Assembly (NCBI RefSeq): GCF_003286415.2
Contig: NZ_CP043450.1
Location: 310,001 to 374,000, forward strand
Origin: Mucilaginibacter rubeus
GTDB taxonomy: Bacteria; Bacteroidota; Bacteroidia; Sphingobacteriales; Sphingobacteriaceae
Reading direction: 5' to 3'
DNA: 64,000 bases
The position numbers and the translations under genes were made by a program. The notes under the pieces are model-generated. The model saw nothing but the letters and a program-made list of their open reading frames with translations, did no database searches and had not been told where the DNA came from. Positions 17,317 to 26,338 of the stretch are shown one piece after another (within the stretch, counting starts at the first letter, position 1; each line of letters begins with the position of its first letter).

Positions 17317-18153
17317 ATGTCGTCATTAATTGAAATCAACGATCCGGCTTTGGCCGGCAAGGATACTATTCTCATTGATGCCCGCGCAGGGCAAGACTCC
17401 TATCAGCGTTACCTGGCCGGTCACCTGAAAGGCGCGATATTCGCCGACCTCGACCAGCACCTTACCACTAAACCCGAAGATCCCGCTTTTGGCGGCAGGC
17501 ATCCGCTGCCCAACATACAGGAATTTGCTGTACAGTTAGGCAACTGGGGTGTTACGCCTCAAAGCCATGTGGTGGTTTATGACGATAAGTCGGGCGCGTT
17601 TGCGGCCTCGCGTTTATGGTGGATGCTGCGGGCTATTGGCCACGAAAATGTGCAGGTACTGAATGGCGGTTTGCAGGCGGCTAAAAATGCCGGTGTTGAG
17701 CTAAGCACCGAGGCTTACACGCCAACCCCGGTTGATCCGTACCCGGTAACACATGAGTATGCCAATACAGTTTTGATTGATGAAGCAGGCGAAGCAGCCA
17801 AAGACCCTTCGCGTGTAGTGATAGATGTTCGCGAAACACCAAGATATTTAGGCCAGACAGAGCCTTTGGATCTGATTGCCGGGCATATTCCTGGCGCTCA
17901 TAATCTGCCCTATACCAACAACCTCGGCGCGGATGGCAGATATTTGCCTGCCGATGAATTGCGTAAAGCATATGACGCTGTTATTGGCGATGTAGCGCAT
18001 AATGAGGTGATTGTTCACTGCGGATCGGGTGTTACAGCTTGCCATACTTTGCTGGGTTTGGATTATGCCGGTATCGCTGGTGCCAAGCTTTATGTGGGTT
18101 CATGGAGCGAATGGTCAAGAAGGGATTTGCCAATAGGGAAGGAAGAGAGGTAG
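17317..18153 (+). CDS. 3-mercaptopyruvate/thiosulfate sulfurtransferase
   Basis: The 278-residue protein has two rhodanese domains: an inactive N-terminal one (about 5-130) and an active C-terminal one (about 150-275). The active loop is HCGSGVTA with nucleophile C235; CG(S/T)GVT is the mercaptopyruvate sulfurtransferase type rather than the CRKGVT thiosulfate type. It transfers sulfane sulfur from 3-mercaptopyruvate to thiols or cyanide in the cytoplasm. No signal peptide is present. Confidence 0.92.
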   Translation: MSSLIEINDPALAGKDTILIDARAGQDSYQRYLAGHLKGAIFADLDQHLTTKPEDPAFGGRHPLPNIQEFAVQLGNWGVTPQSHVVVYDDKSGAFAASRLWWMLRAIGHENVQVLNGGLQAAKNAGVELSTEAYTPTPVDPYPVTHEYANTVLIDEAGEAAKDPSRVVIDVRETPRYLGQTEPLDLIAGHIPGAHNLPYTNNLGADGRYLPADELRKAYDAVIGDVAHNEVIVHCGSGVTACHTLLGLDYAGIAGAKLYVGSWSEWSRRDLPIGKEER

Positions 18154-18170
18154 ATAAATTATTGAATTTT

Positions 18171-18284
18171 GCCGCCGCTCGGCTCCAGCCGAGTGGCAAC
18201 TATTTCCAGGTCTCTGGCCTCCGTAGCCCGGCGGCCGGGAGGCCGCTTGATAGTTGCTACTCGCAAGGATGCGAGCGGCGGCTC
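18171..18284. repeat. Dispersed palindrome, family D
   Basis: GCCGCCGCTCGGCTCCAGCC at the left faces TGCGAGCGGCGGC at the right; GAGTGGCAACTATTTCCAGG and GGCCGCTTGATAGTTGCTAC form the inner arms. It closely follows the sulfurtransferase stop and explains why the longer reading of the next ORF is not coding. Confidence 0.82.
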
Positions 18285-18336
18285 CAGTTTCTTTTGTGTT
18301 TTTATAACATTCCCCCTTCATCCTTGTTACCCCATA

Positions 18337-18810
18337 GTGAAAACATACATTTTAAAAAGAGAACAAAGCCTCCCCATCACCCTTAACGAAGCCTGGGATT
18401 TTTTTTCGTCCCCTTTAAACCTGGCTAAGATCACGCCGAAGGATATGAGTTTTGTAGTTACATCTGATTATACCGCCGATACCAAAATGTATGCGGGCAT
18501 GATCATCACCTACAAAATATCGCCATTGCTGGGTATCAAAATGAACTGGATGACCGAGATCACCCACGTTGATGATAAAAAGTATTTTGTTGATGAGCAG
18601 CGTTTTGGCCCTTACGCCCTATGGCATCACCAGCACCATTTTAAGGAGATAGACGGAGGTGTACACATGACCGATCTTTTGCACTACGCCATCCCATATG
18701 GCGCGATAGGCAGGTTTGCCAATGCCGTTTTTGTTAAAAGCAAAGTTGAGCAGATATTTGATTATCGTACAAAGGTGATTGAGGATTTGTTTGGAAAATA
18801 CCTGCCGTAA
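18337..18810 (+). CDS. SRPBCC (START-like) family protein
   Basis: The 157-residue protein reads as a COG4276-type SRPBCC fold: KTYILKREQSLPITLNEAWDFF, then NLAKITPKDMSFVV, YKISPLLGIKMNWMTEITHV and the long C-terminal helix VKSKVEQIFDYRTKVIEDLF. These bind a hydrophobic ligand in a helix-grip pocket; no ligand is known. I chose GTG at 18337 because residues upstream of it are translated repeat sequence (18171-18284). Confidence 0.85.
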   Translation: MKTYILKREQSLPITLNEAWDFFSSPLNLAKITPKDMSFVVTSDYTADTKMYAGMIITYKISPLLGIKMNWMTEITHVDDKKYFVDEQRFGPYALWHHQHHFKEIDGGVHMTDLLHYAIPYGAIGRFANAVFVKSKVEQIFDYRTKVIEDLFGKYLP

Positions 18811-18818
18811 ATCTACTC

Positions 18819-18906
18819 CATGCCATTGCGAGCGAAGCGTGGCAATCGCATGCTATACAGAGCGGCTTTGCTTCCGTGCGATTGCCGCGCTTCGCTCGCA
18901 ATGACA
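18819..18906. repeat. Dispersed palindrome, family A
   Basis: CATTGCGAGCGAAGCGTGGC and its mirror GCGCTTCGCTCGCAATGACA frame GGCAATCGCATG and CGTGCGATTGCC. It lies between convergent genes (SRPBCC and MFS), so it may end transcription from both sides. Confidence 0.82.
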
Positions 18907-18938
18907 TATTATTTATTTGCGGTAGATATTTAGTTTTT

Positions 18939-20117
18939 TTATTCACCCGCCAACGCCACTTCTTCCTCAACAATCTTAACCTTTTGCCTGCTCAGTGTCA
19001 AAGCAAATAATGCACCGGTTGAGGCCATGATCACACCCACAATTTCCGGCGAGGTAAAGCCTAATCCCCAGGCAATAGGTAAGCCGCCCAGGAAAGCGCC
19101 TAAAGCGTTGCCTATGTTGAAAGCGGCTTGTGTAGCAGCCGCGCCAAGCATTTCGGCACCTTTGGCTGTATTGATCATCAATGTTTGTATAGGCGAACCT
19201 ATGGCCATTGAAAGGCCACCGGTTATAAATGTCATTACCAGCGACAGGATCTGATTTTGCGAAACAAAGAAGATCACAATTAATGATATGGCCATCGTGA
19301 TCATTAATATTAAGCAGGCTTTTACCGGCGAAACTTTATCCGCCAGTTTACCGCCAATAACATTGCCTACTACCATGCCCAGACCAGCTAAAACCAATAC
19401 ATAAGGAACACTGCTGGCCGCGAATTTAGATACTTCGGTCATGAGCGGGGCTATGTAACTGATCCATGCAAAAAGACCGCCGGTACCAATAGCCGTAAGA
19501 CCAATGATAAGCCAGGCCTGCTTTTTTCTGAAAAATGTAAGCTCAGAGCGGATGTTGCCGCTATTGTTGGGTGCTAACCGTGGCAGCCATAATTGGATAA
19601 ATATTAAAGTGAGCAAGCCAATTACAGCGATCATCCCAAAGGTATAGCGCCATGAATAATGGTGACCGATATAAGTACCCAAAGGAACGGTAAGTAGGTT
19701 GGCAATGGTAAGCCCGGCAAACATAATGGATATGGCTTGCGCCTGTTTACCTTTTTCGGCAAGACGGGTAGCCACTACCGAGCCTACGCCGAAGAACGCA
19801 CCGTGTGGCAAGCCGGCTAACAACCTCGAAAACAACAACACATAATGATTTGGCGCAAAGGCCGAACAAGCATTGAAGACTGTAAAAATGATCATCAATA
19901 CGGTCAGGATCTTTTTAGGAGGATAGCTGCTGGTAAATGCTACCAACAGTGGCGCGCCAATAACCACGCCTAAAGCATAAGCCGAAATAAGGTGCCCTGC
20001 AACAGGGATACTGGTATGAAAATCATTGGCAATATCGGGCAGCATGCCCATCATTACAAATTCGGTAGTGCCTATGCCGAGGCCGCCTAAGGTAAGCGGT
20101 AGTAAACTTTTTTTCAC
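18939..20117 (-). CDS. MFS transporter, AraJ/sugar-efflux type
   Basis: The 392-residue protein has about twelve hydrophobic helices and begins LPLTLGGLGIGTTEFVMMGM, characteristic of the AraJ/YdhP branch of drug and sugar efflux MFS proteins. The A-motif-like loop after helix 2 (FTSSYPPKKIL) and the GLPHGAFFGVGSVVATRL helix 4 segment also match. The substrate is unknown. Its start lies 11 nt after the DeoR gene's stop, on the same strand, so regulator and exporter are probably one operon. Confidence 0.9.
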   Translation of the reverse strand: MKKSLLPLTLGGLGIGTTEFVMMGMLPDIANDFHTSIPVAGHLISAYALGVVIGAPLLVAFTSSYPPKKILTVLMIIFTVFNACSAFAPNHYVLLFSRLLAGLPHGAFFGVGSVVATRLAEKGKQAQAISIMFAGLTIANLLTVPLGTYIGHHYSWRYTFGMIAVIGLLTLIFIQLWLPRLAPNNSGNIRSELTFFRKKQAWLIIGLTAIGTGGLFAWISYIAPLMTEVSKFAASSVPYVLVLAGLGMVVGNVIGGKLADKVSPVKACLILMITMAISLIVIFFVSQNQILSLVMTFITGGLSMAIGSPIQTLMINTAKGAEMLGAAATQAAFNIGNALGAFLGGLPIAWGLGFTSPEIVGVIMASTGALFALTLSRQKVKIVEEEVALAGE

Positions 20118-20128
20118 GTTGTTGGATG

Positions 20129-20878
20129 TTAAAAGATGTTGATGCCTGCTTCCCTGTATGTCGATAGTTGTTCGTCGTCGGGAGATACATCGGTAATGAT
20201 AGTGGCCAGTTCTGTAACCGGGCCTATGTAATAAGAATCGGCTTTGTTTATTTTTTCTAAGGTGGATAGCGCAATGGTTTCCTTTGATATTTCGATCATC
20301 GTTTTCTTGATCTCCGCCTCTTCGTAATCGCGGGTGGTAATGCCTATGGTAGGATGCACGCTACAGATCCCGAAAATACACAGATCGGCCCGGATGTTCC
20401 TGAACGCGTTGATGGTTTCGTGGCCGATGGTGGTGAATGATGATTTATATAGCCGACCGCCTGCAAATATCACTTCAACTGTTGGATGGTCTTCCAGCGC
20501 GTTTGCTACCGGAAAGCTGTTGGTAACTACGGTGATCCTTAAATCGTCGGGCAGGCTTTCGGCTACAGCCAGTGTTGATGTACCGCCATCAAAAATTACC
20601 ACTTGTCCATCTTTTAAAAAGCTGAGCACTTTAGATGCGATCACCTTTTTGGATGCTACGTCGTGCTTTTCCCTTGCCCGGTAATGATGCGGAATGGGGG
20701 AGTGGGCCACCGCGCCGCCCCTTACCGCGGTTAGCAGCTTTTGATCGGCCAGTACTTTGATGTCGCGGCGTACGGTATCTTCCGAAACATTGAGTTTTTC
20801 GCTCAGTTCGGTAAGCATAACCTTGTTATCTTTTGATACGTGATCTAAAATGATCTGGAGTCTTTCTTCTCTTACCAT
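20129..20878 (-). CDS. DeoR/GlpR-family transcriptional regulator
   Basis: The 249-residue protein has an N-terminal DeoR helix-turn-helix (about 5-60, LSEKLNVSEDTVRRDI) and a C-terminal DeoRC sensor domain related to sugar-phosphate isomerases (VIFDGGTSTLAVAESL, VTNSFPVANAL, GGRLYKSSFTTIG). DeoR proteins usually repress sugar-phosphate catabolic genes and release with a phosphorylated sugar. I chose ATG 20878 (MVREERLQIIL), which is the family start. It faces a nucleotidase gene across an operator-like region and leads the MFS gene. Confidence 0.92.
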   Translation of the reverse strand: MVREERLQIILDHVSKDNKVMLTELSEKLNVSEDTVRRDIKVLADQKLLTAVRGGAVAHSPIPHHYRAREKHDVASKKVIASKVLSFLKDGQVVIFDGGTSTLAVAESLPDDLRITVVTNSFPVANALEDHPTVEVIFAGGRLYKSSFTTIGHETINAFRNIRADLCIFGICSVHPTIGITTRDYEEAEIKKTMIEISKETIALSTLEKINKADSYYIGPVTELATIITDVSPDDEQLSTYREAGINIF

Positions 20879-20879
20879 G

Positions 20880-20950
20880 TTTGCAATATGATGCAAAGTT
20901 ACAAATAATTTGCAAAATATTGCAAATTTGTTTTGTTTTGCTGCATGAAA
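20880..20950. promoter_or_regulatory. Shared operator region of deoR-type gene and nucleotidase gene
   Basis: The 66-bp divergent gap carries a perfect palindrome ATTTGCAA-AATA-TTGCAAAT at 20908-20927. A second related pair, TTTGCA-N6-TGCAAAG, lies at 20880-20897 and touches the DeoR start. Further TTGC/TGCA words continue into 20945-20955. Clustered TTGCA half-sites suggest autoregulation by the DeoR protein; binding is inference. Confidence 0.6.
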
Positions 20951-21505
20951 TTGCATGAAAGAAAAACTATCGCAATCGACATGGACGGCGTTATGGCCGA
21001 TGTCGAGCCGCAACTGATCAAATATTATGAGCAGTTGTATGGTATTACAACAACCCTTGAAGCTATTAACGGTTTATCGCATGCAGAGGCTTTTCCGCTG
21101 GATGCTGCAACAAAAGCTTCTTTGAACCTGCCGGGTTTTTTCCGCACATTGCCTGTGATGCCCGGCGCTGTTGAAGCTGTTAAAAAGCTGATGGAGGATT
21201 ATGAGGTATACATTGTGTCGGCTGCTACCGAGTTTCCATTATCATTATTCGAGAAGTTGGAATGGCTTCAGGAGTATTTTCCTTTTATCGGCTGGCGTAA
21301 TATTGTGCTGTGTGGCGATAAAAGCATTATTCATACCGATTACATGATAGATGATCATTGCAAAAACCTTGATTATTGCAGCGGTAAGGCCATCATGTTC
21401 AACGCGCATCACAATAAGCACGAACACCAGCACGTACGCGTTCACAATTGGGACGAAGTATTAAACCTGTTTGAAACGGAAAAATCCGCTGCTGATTTGG
21501 TGTAA
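20945..21505 (+). CDS. HAD-family 5'(3')-nucleotidase, NT5C type
   Basis: The 186-residue HAD enzyme has motif I IDMDGVMAD (11-19), with nucleophile D12 and acid D14, motif II VSAATEF and a motif IV-like DYMIDDH. The compact cap (FPLDAATKASLNLPGFFRTLPVMPGA) is that of NT5C-type deoxyribonucleotidases. It would remove phosphate from a nucleoside monophosphate in the cytoplasm. The start is taken at ATG 20945 (MKLHERKT); an in-frame ATG at 20933 is possible. Divergent from the DeoR gene. Confidence 0.88.
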   Translation: MKLHERKTIAIDMDGVMADVEPQLIKYYEQLYGITTTLEAINGLSHAEAFPLDAATKASLNLPGFFRTLPVMPGAVEAVKKLMEDYEVYIVSAATEFPLSLFEKLEWLQEYFPFIGWRNIVLCGDKSIIHTDYMIDDHCKNLDYCSGKAIMFNAHHNKHEHQHVRVHNWDEVLNLFETEKSAADLV

Positions 21506-21539
21506 TTTAATCGGGCAAGAATCGATAGGTTGATAGGGC

Positions 21540-21840
21540 TTAGTATAGAATCGACCGCATAGTTTGGCTAAAGCCAATAATTTTCGGCTTTCTTTTACCG
21601 TTGGTTAAAACCAACGGCAATGAATGCCTTGCATTTTGAGTAGCTTATGGTAGCTAAGTGCTTTAAGTTTTACGTGTTCCGCTTTTATATTTACCGACAG
21701 ATAGGATTTCATAGCCGTTGGTTTTAACCAACGGAGTAATGGCAGTCTATAAGAGGGCTTTAGCCTAAACCCGCCTGCATAAATTGGCTAAAGCCGGTTC
21801 TATTTCAGCTTTTTTACGTTTGGTTAAAACCAAGGCAATT
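21540..21840. repeat. Palindrome cluster, family E (TTGGTTAAAACCAA type)
   Basis: The 400-nt gap between two convergent genes contains the palindromes CCGTTGGTTAAAACCAACGG (21598-21617) and CCGTTGGTTTTAACCAACGG (21715-21734) and a shorter TTGGTTAAAACCAA (21819-21832). These alternate with TTGGCTAAAGCCAA-like words near 21563, 21765 and 21785. No coding sequence is evident. Confidence 0.75.
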
Positions 21841-21905
21841 AATGTTTTTCATTCAAGTAATCAAAGACTAAAAGCTTTATGCCTTCGGGCTTGAGCTTTT
21901 AAAAG

Positions 21906-22757
21906 CTATTTAGTATCAATCCGGTAAATAAGCGACGCCGATAGGTTGGTGCCCGCGCCGGTATTACGGCCGGTAACAAACGTTCCGCCCGTTAAAAACA
22001 TCGATAGGCTTTTGGCAAAGGAATGCCCGTAGCTTAATGCAACCTGGTTAAACGCGAAGTTTTTGCTGGCACTTGGGTTTACGTTAAATTCCTTATTGAT
22101 ACTGGTAGCATAAAATCCGCCTACGCTTAATGAAATTTGCTCACGGAATTTTTTATCGAGCGTTACGCCGTAAGTAGCATTATACCTGTCCTGGAAAACA
22201 CTTTCGTAGCCGAAATACTCGCGTACGCCGTTCTCTAAAATGAAGAATGAGTTTTTTCCAAACAGATGCCCGCTGCCTGCAAAGGCCAGTCTGAGTTCGG
22301 CTCCTTTTTGGTTATAGCCCAACGCGGTATTGGTATACATAGGTACAATGGCTGTACCCTGTAAGCTGAAATAATATTTATAATTAATGTTGGCTAAATA
22401 ATACCTGATGCCTACTTCAAGGTCCTGAAAGCCGGAGCTTTTGCTGGTACCAAGATCTGTCGCGAAAGTATTCATGACATAGGGGGCCAGTACCGATAGC
22501 GTAAACCGGCGACTTAAGCCAACCTCCGAGTATAGCGCATAGCTCCATGATGTAAACTTGCCATTATTGGCAAAGGCATCTTTATGACTGTTTTCGTCCC
22601 AGGCTTTATTGGCAAAAAAGTAGGTTGCTGATGGCGTAAGCGTGATCCTGCCCGGTCGTACCGGGAAACCGCCGCCGTAGCTTTTAGCAGGTATAAAAGC
22701 AGCAAGCGTAATTGCTGTAAACAGATAATATTTTGAAATGGATAACTTCAGGCCCAT
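21906..22757 (-). CDS. Outer-membrane beta-barrel protein (barrel 2 of esterase operon)
   Basis: The 283-residue protein has a signal peptide (about 1-27) and then alternating strands with aromatic residues, ending in SASLIYRIDTK. It is homologous to the barrel encoded at 25465-26307: GLSRRFTLSVLAPYV and SYGHSFAKSL...TGRNTGAG match GLSRRLDLIASVPFV and NYGHQFSRRF...IGRNTGVG. It resembles MetA-pathway/phenol-degradation-type transporters, a fold-level likeness only. It is the last gene of the four-gene operon, 12 nt after an esterase gene. Confidence 0.75.
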   Translation of the reverse strand: MGLKLSISKYYLFTAITLAAFIPAKSYGGGFPVRPGRITLTPSATYFFANKAWDENSHKDAFANNGKFTSWSYALYSEVGLSRRFTLSVLAPYVMNTFATDLGTSKSSGFQDLEVGIRYYLANINYKYYFSLQGTAIVPMYTNTALGYNQKGAELRLAFAGSGHLFGKNSFFILENGVREYFGYESVFQDRYNATYGVTLDKKFREQISLSVGGFYATSINKEFNVNPSASKNFAFNQVALSYGHSFAKSLSMFLTGGTFVTGRNTGAGTNLSASLIYRIDTK

Positions 22758-22769
22758 GGTTTAAACGTG

Positions 22770-24104
22770 CTAAAATAAACCAAATGTATCACGCATCCAA
22801 CGGCCCTCGTACTCTTTATACTCCACGCTTACTTCGTGGCCCAGATTTTTAAATATGATCATGTGCTTATCGCCATTCAATGAATTGTAAACAGCATAAC
22901 CATTAGCAGGAGGTACAAAGGGATCAAGTAAGCCTAAACCAATAAGTGTAGGGCATTTTATCCGGCTTGCAAAGTTTTTGGTGTCGTAATAATCAAGGTT
23001 GTTGATCACCTGGTCAAAGCTTACCCCGGCTTTGCTGTTGCAGTATTTCCTGATATCGTTAATGGGCCATGTTACCGCGCCAACCAGGTTATGTACATCG
23101 CTCATGATAGGGTTTTGTGCCGAACATAAAGCAATGCGGTGATCAAGTCCTGAAACCGCCAGTGACAGAAAGCCGCCCATACTACCACCACTCGCAAGGA
23201 TCTGATCATGACGAAGGTTAGGCTGGGCGAAAATAAAATCCACCGCTCTAACGCAGTCCATGATCACGCCGCGCATCACGTATTTGTTTTTATCTTCAAT
23301 ATGATAGGAGATAAAGGCATCGCGCTCGGTATGCACCACGTCTTTACTGGTTCCCTGGCCGCGGGTATTCAGGGTGATGATCACCAGGTCCGGGTCGTCA
23401 CCAACTATGGGCTGCAGGTTAACCTGGTAACCGGGCAAACCCAGCAGTACCGAAAACTTTTTGTCTTTATTTTTAGTGATAGGCACCGTCATGAAACCAC
23501 GGATGAGAATATCATCAAGCGATTTCATTTCAATTTGATAAACCTTGCGATTTTCCGTTTGCCTGTCGGGTAGCTCGGTGAGTTTGTAGTTGGGCTTCAC
23601 CTTAGCCAGTTCATCTTTAGCGGTTTGCCAAAACTGGTCAAAATCGGCAGGTTTAGCATACTGCGACCTGATATCGTCTGGTTTAATCCCGAAAGCGCGA
23701 CGGGTGGTATCGTCATAATCGCTTACGTTGATCATCATATTGAGCTTGTAAAAGCCCGCCTTCAAGCCTGGAACATCAAAGTCATATTTTGAAGTGCTCT
23801 TTTTGGCGAGGTTTACCGGTTTCGACAGTGTTTTAATAACCTGCCCTTTTTCGGTAGTAATAATGTATGAGATGGTACCTTCCTGGTTGGTGTCGTGGTT
23901 GTTTTTTATCTCGAAACTGAATGACGCGGTTGAGCTAAAAGTGCCGTTCTTATCGTTGATGTTGAGTACGGTTGATACTTCTTCACCATCTTCTTTGTCC
24001 TGGGCCAGTACGGGCCTCGCGCCGTTGAACAACAAAAAACATACAGCTAAAACAAGATAGTACGGCTTAAATTTAATTGTGATCAGGAAGTTAAAACAGT
24101 TCAT
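22770..24104 (-). CDS. Secreted acetylxylan-esterase-like (AXE1) hydrolase, copy 2
   Basis: The 444-residue protein has a hydrophobic leader (about 14-35, ending VLAQ), an N-terminal strand domain (about 45-135) and an AXE1/cephalosporin C deacetylase alpha/beta-hydrolase domain (about 145-444). The triad can be placed: S308 in GGSMGG, D394 in GLLDPFVPP and H423 in LGHEV. The oxyanion-type RGQGTS motif is at 249-254. It probably deacetylates sugars or oligosaccharides in the periplasm or outside. It is a paralogue of the next gene upstream (24119-25468), 14 nt away. Confidence 0.87.
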   Translation of the reverse strand: MNCFNFLITIKFKPYYLVLAVCFLLFNGARPVLAQDKEDGEEVSTVLNINDKNGTFSSTASFSFEIKNNHDTNQEGTISYIITTEKGQVIKTLSKPVNLAKKSTSKYDFDVPGLKAGFYKLNMMINVSDYDDTTRRAFGIKPDDIRSQYAKPADFDQFWQTAKDELAKVKPNYKLTELPDRQTENRKVYQIEMKSLDDILIRGFMTVPITKNKDKKFSVLLGLPGYQVNLQPIVGDDPDLVIITLNTRGQGTSKDVVHTERDAFISYHIEDKNKYVMRGVIMDCVRAVDFIFAQPNLRHDQILASGGSMGGFLSLAVSGLDHRIALCSAQNPIMSDVHNLVGAVTWPINDIRKYCNSKAGVSFDQVINNLDYYDTKNFASRIKCPTLIGLGLLDPFVPPANGYAVYNSLNGDKHMIIFKNLGHEVSVEYKEYEGRWMRDTFGLF

Positions 24105-24118
24105 TAAAAAAGTACAAT

Positions 24119-25468
24119 TTATGGAATCCGGAACTTTTCCCGGATCCAGAGATTTTGAAACATAAAATAATTCAGGTCAACCTCGTGAGTTGAGTTTGGC
24201 ACACTTACCCACTCCTTGTTGGTTGTACCCAAATGGTTATACAAAGACATGCTGCAACGCGGCGGGCAAAATTGGTCAAGCAAGCCTATGCCCATCAACA
24301 CGGGGCATTTTACCATTGGCGCAAAGTTTTGCGGGTCATAATAATCAAAGTTCTCAAAAAACTTGTCCCATGTAAATTCCGCACGCGAAGCCTTATACCG
24401 TCTAAACATTTTGAACGGCACAACCTGTTCTTTGTACGAAGCCGAAATATTGTAATTATCCCGGATATCGGCAAATAAAGGTACCTGCATGGTTAATACT
24501 TTAACCCTTTTGTCAAGCGCGGCGGTTACCACAGCTAACGCACCACCCTGGCTGCCGCCCTCTACATAAATTTTTGAGGTATCAATACCAAGGTTACTAT
24601 GCGAGTAAAGGAAATCGAGCCCGCGCAGGCAATCCATGTAAACGCCGCGATAAATGTACTTGTTCTTATCCTCAATATTGGTAACATTATAATTATCGGT
24701 GTTAATGTGCACCACATCCTTACTGTTGCCATTACCACGCACGTTGATATCAAAAGCAATATAATCATCATTGTCCATGTTGGGCTTCAATTCAACCACA
24801 TAGCCGGGTACACGATAATGTACCGGAAACTTGCGACCATCAGTAGGGATCACCAACCAGCCACGGATCAGCAGGTTATCGTACGACTTCATCTCTACCA
24901 GGTAAACCTTTTTGTATTTGGTTGATAGGTCTTTACGCTCTAAAACTTTGTACTGCGGTTTTACATCGGCCAGTTGCTGGCGGGTTTGCAGCCAGAAGCT
25001 ATCAAAATCGGCAGGTTTATGTAATTGCGAGGTAATGGATTCGGGGTTTAATCCAAACACCTTGCGCACCGTATCATCATAAGCCGACAGGTTAAACATA
25101 AAATCGATATGATAAAACCCCGCGTTTTTAGTGTTAACTTTTACATTAAGACTTTTGGAGGAACCGGCGCCGATAGAAAAATCCGATGAATCTTTGAATA
25201 CAGGCTTGCCTTCGTCGGTGGTGATAACGTATTTGAATTTACCTTCCTGTTTATCTTTATAAGTACTTTTGATGTTAAGCTTGTAGCTGATCTCATCATT
25301 ACCTTTAAAAATGCCGTTCTTGTTACGGGGTTTGGCCTCGATGAACATTTCGCCGTCGCTGTCATCCTTATCCTGGGCGAAAACGTTGGTTGATGATAGC
25401 AATAAAAGTGTTGCTGCAAAAAATATAATGGGGGTAAAACTGATATTAAACTTTTTCATCAACATCAT
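24119..25468 (-). CDS. Secreted acetylxylan-esterase-like (AXE1) hydrolase, copy 1
   Basis: The 449-residue protein has a signal peptide (ending NVFAQ) and the same two-domain plan as its paralogue: an N-terminal strand domain and a C-terminal AXE1 hydrolase domain. The nucleophile Ser is in GGSQGG, the Asp in GLLDQFCPP and the His in STHEVDL; RGNGNSKDVVH matches RGQGTSKDVVH of copy 2. The start codon overlaps the end of the barrel 1 gene by 4 nt, which implies coupled translation. The substrate is unknown; a polysaccharide ester is likely. Confidence 0.87.
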   Translation of the reverse strand: MMLMKKFNISFTPIIFFAATLLLLSSTNVFAQDKDDSDGEMFIEAKPRNKNGIFKGNDEISYKLNIKSTYKDKQEGKFKYVITTDEGKPVFKDSSDFSIGAGSSKSLNVKVNTKNAGFYHIDFMFNLSAYDDTVRKVFGLNPESITSQLHKPADFDSFWLQTRQQLADVKPQYKVLERKDLSTKYKKVYLVEMKSYDNLLIRGWLVIPTDGRKFPVHYRVPGYVVELKPNMDNDDYIAFDINVRGNGNSKDVVHINTDNYNVTNIEDKNKYIYRGVYMDCLRGLDFLYSHSNLGIDTSKIYVEGGSQGGALAVVTAALDKRVKVLTMQVPLFADIRDNYNISASYKEQVVPFKMFRRYKASRAEFTWDKFFENFDYYDPQNFAPMVKCPVLMGIGLLDQFCPPRCSMSLYNHLGTTNKEWVSVPNSTHEVDLNYFMFQNLWIREKFRIP

Positions 25469-26307
25469 ATTTTAAATATTAACTGTAATGAACCTCCGTA
25501 ACCCACACCGGTGTTACGGCCAATTGGGGTATAATAACCGCCTAAAAAGGTTGAGAACCTGCGGCTGAACTGGTGTCCGTAATTCAATGTCGGCTTAAAA
25601 AAAGAATAGTCGCGGGCGTTGTTGATATTGGCGTTGAACGTTTTGTTTGAACTGATAGAACGCAGGTACAAAAGCTCCAATCCAAACTGGTCATGTCTGC
25701 TTACAGGGTAGCCCACCATAGCGCTCAGGCTTACCTGGCTTGGCCCCTGCTCATCAAAGTATCTGCGGAAAGATAATTCGGTATTAAAATAGCCTTTTGA
25801 TGCAATGCTTTTAGGCAGATTGCCGCAGTACATCAGCTTGGCTTCGGCGCCGTAATTGCCATAACCCAGATCGGACAGCGGATTTTTTCTGTTATAAAGC
25901 GGCGCTATACCCGATATCTGGAAACTCAGAAACCGTACGTAATTAAAGTTAACAAGGTTGTAGCTCAGCCCCATATACAAATCACCAAGACCGCGATTGG
26001 TGATAGTTCTGCCGTCAAATAATCGGTTTTGAGAATATACAAATGGTACGCTGGCTATAAGGTCAAGCCTGCGTGATAAGCCGTAGCCTACATAAAGGTT
26101 GGCCGAGTAGGAAGTAAAGCTGGCTCCCGGATCGCCTTTAATGCGCCGTCCGTCGATGTCAAAACGGTCAGTTTGGTGATAGAGGAACATGGATGGGATA
26201 ACAAGGTCCCTGTATTTGCCAATTGGCCATCCCGCGTACAGCTTTTGTGGCAGCAGCATACCCGTTAGCAGTAAGATGCTTAAAATGCAGCGTAGTTGTT
26301 TCTTCAT
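25465..26307 (-). CDS. Outer-membrane beta-barrel protein (barrel 1 of esterase operon)
   Basis: The 280-residue protein has a signal peptide (about 1-25, ending LYAG) and repeated amphipathic strands ending in GSLQLIFKI, a typical barrel end. It heads the four-gene operon barrel-esterase-esterase-barrel and overlaps the next gene by 4 nt. It is homologous to barrel 2. No domain name can be assigned with confidence; a transport or surface role for the esterase substrate is inferred from context. Confidence 0.75.
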   Translation of the reverse strand: MKKQLRCILSILLLTGMLLPQKLYAGWPIGKYRDLVIPSMFLYHQTDRFDIDGRRIKGDPGASFTSYSANLYVGYGLSRRLDLIASVPFVYSQNRLFDGRTITNRGLGDLYMGLSYNLVNFNYVRFLSFQISGIAPLYNRKNPLSDLGYGNYGAEAKLMYCGNLPKSIASKGYFNTELSFRRYFDEQGPSQVSLSAMVGYPVSRHDQFGLELLYLRSISSNKTFNANINNARDYSFFKPTLNYGHQFSRRFSTFLGGYYTPIGRNTGVGYGGSLQLIFKI

Positions 26308-26338
26308 TGATAGATAGACATAGTTTTAGGTAGCACTG

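Noticed and set aside
18169..18336. An N-terminal extension of the SRPBCC protein
   Set aside because: This stretch is translated family D repeat and has no family similarity; the GTG at 18337 matches the family start.
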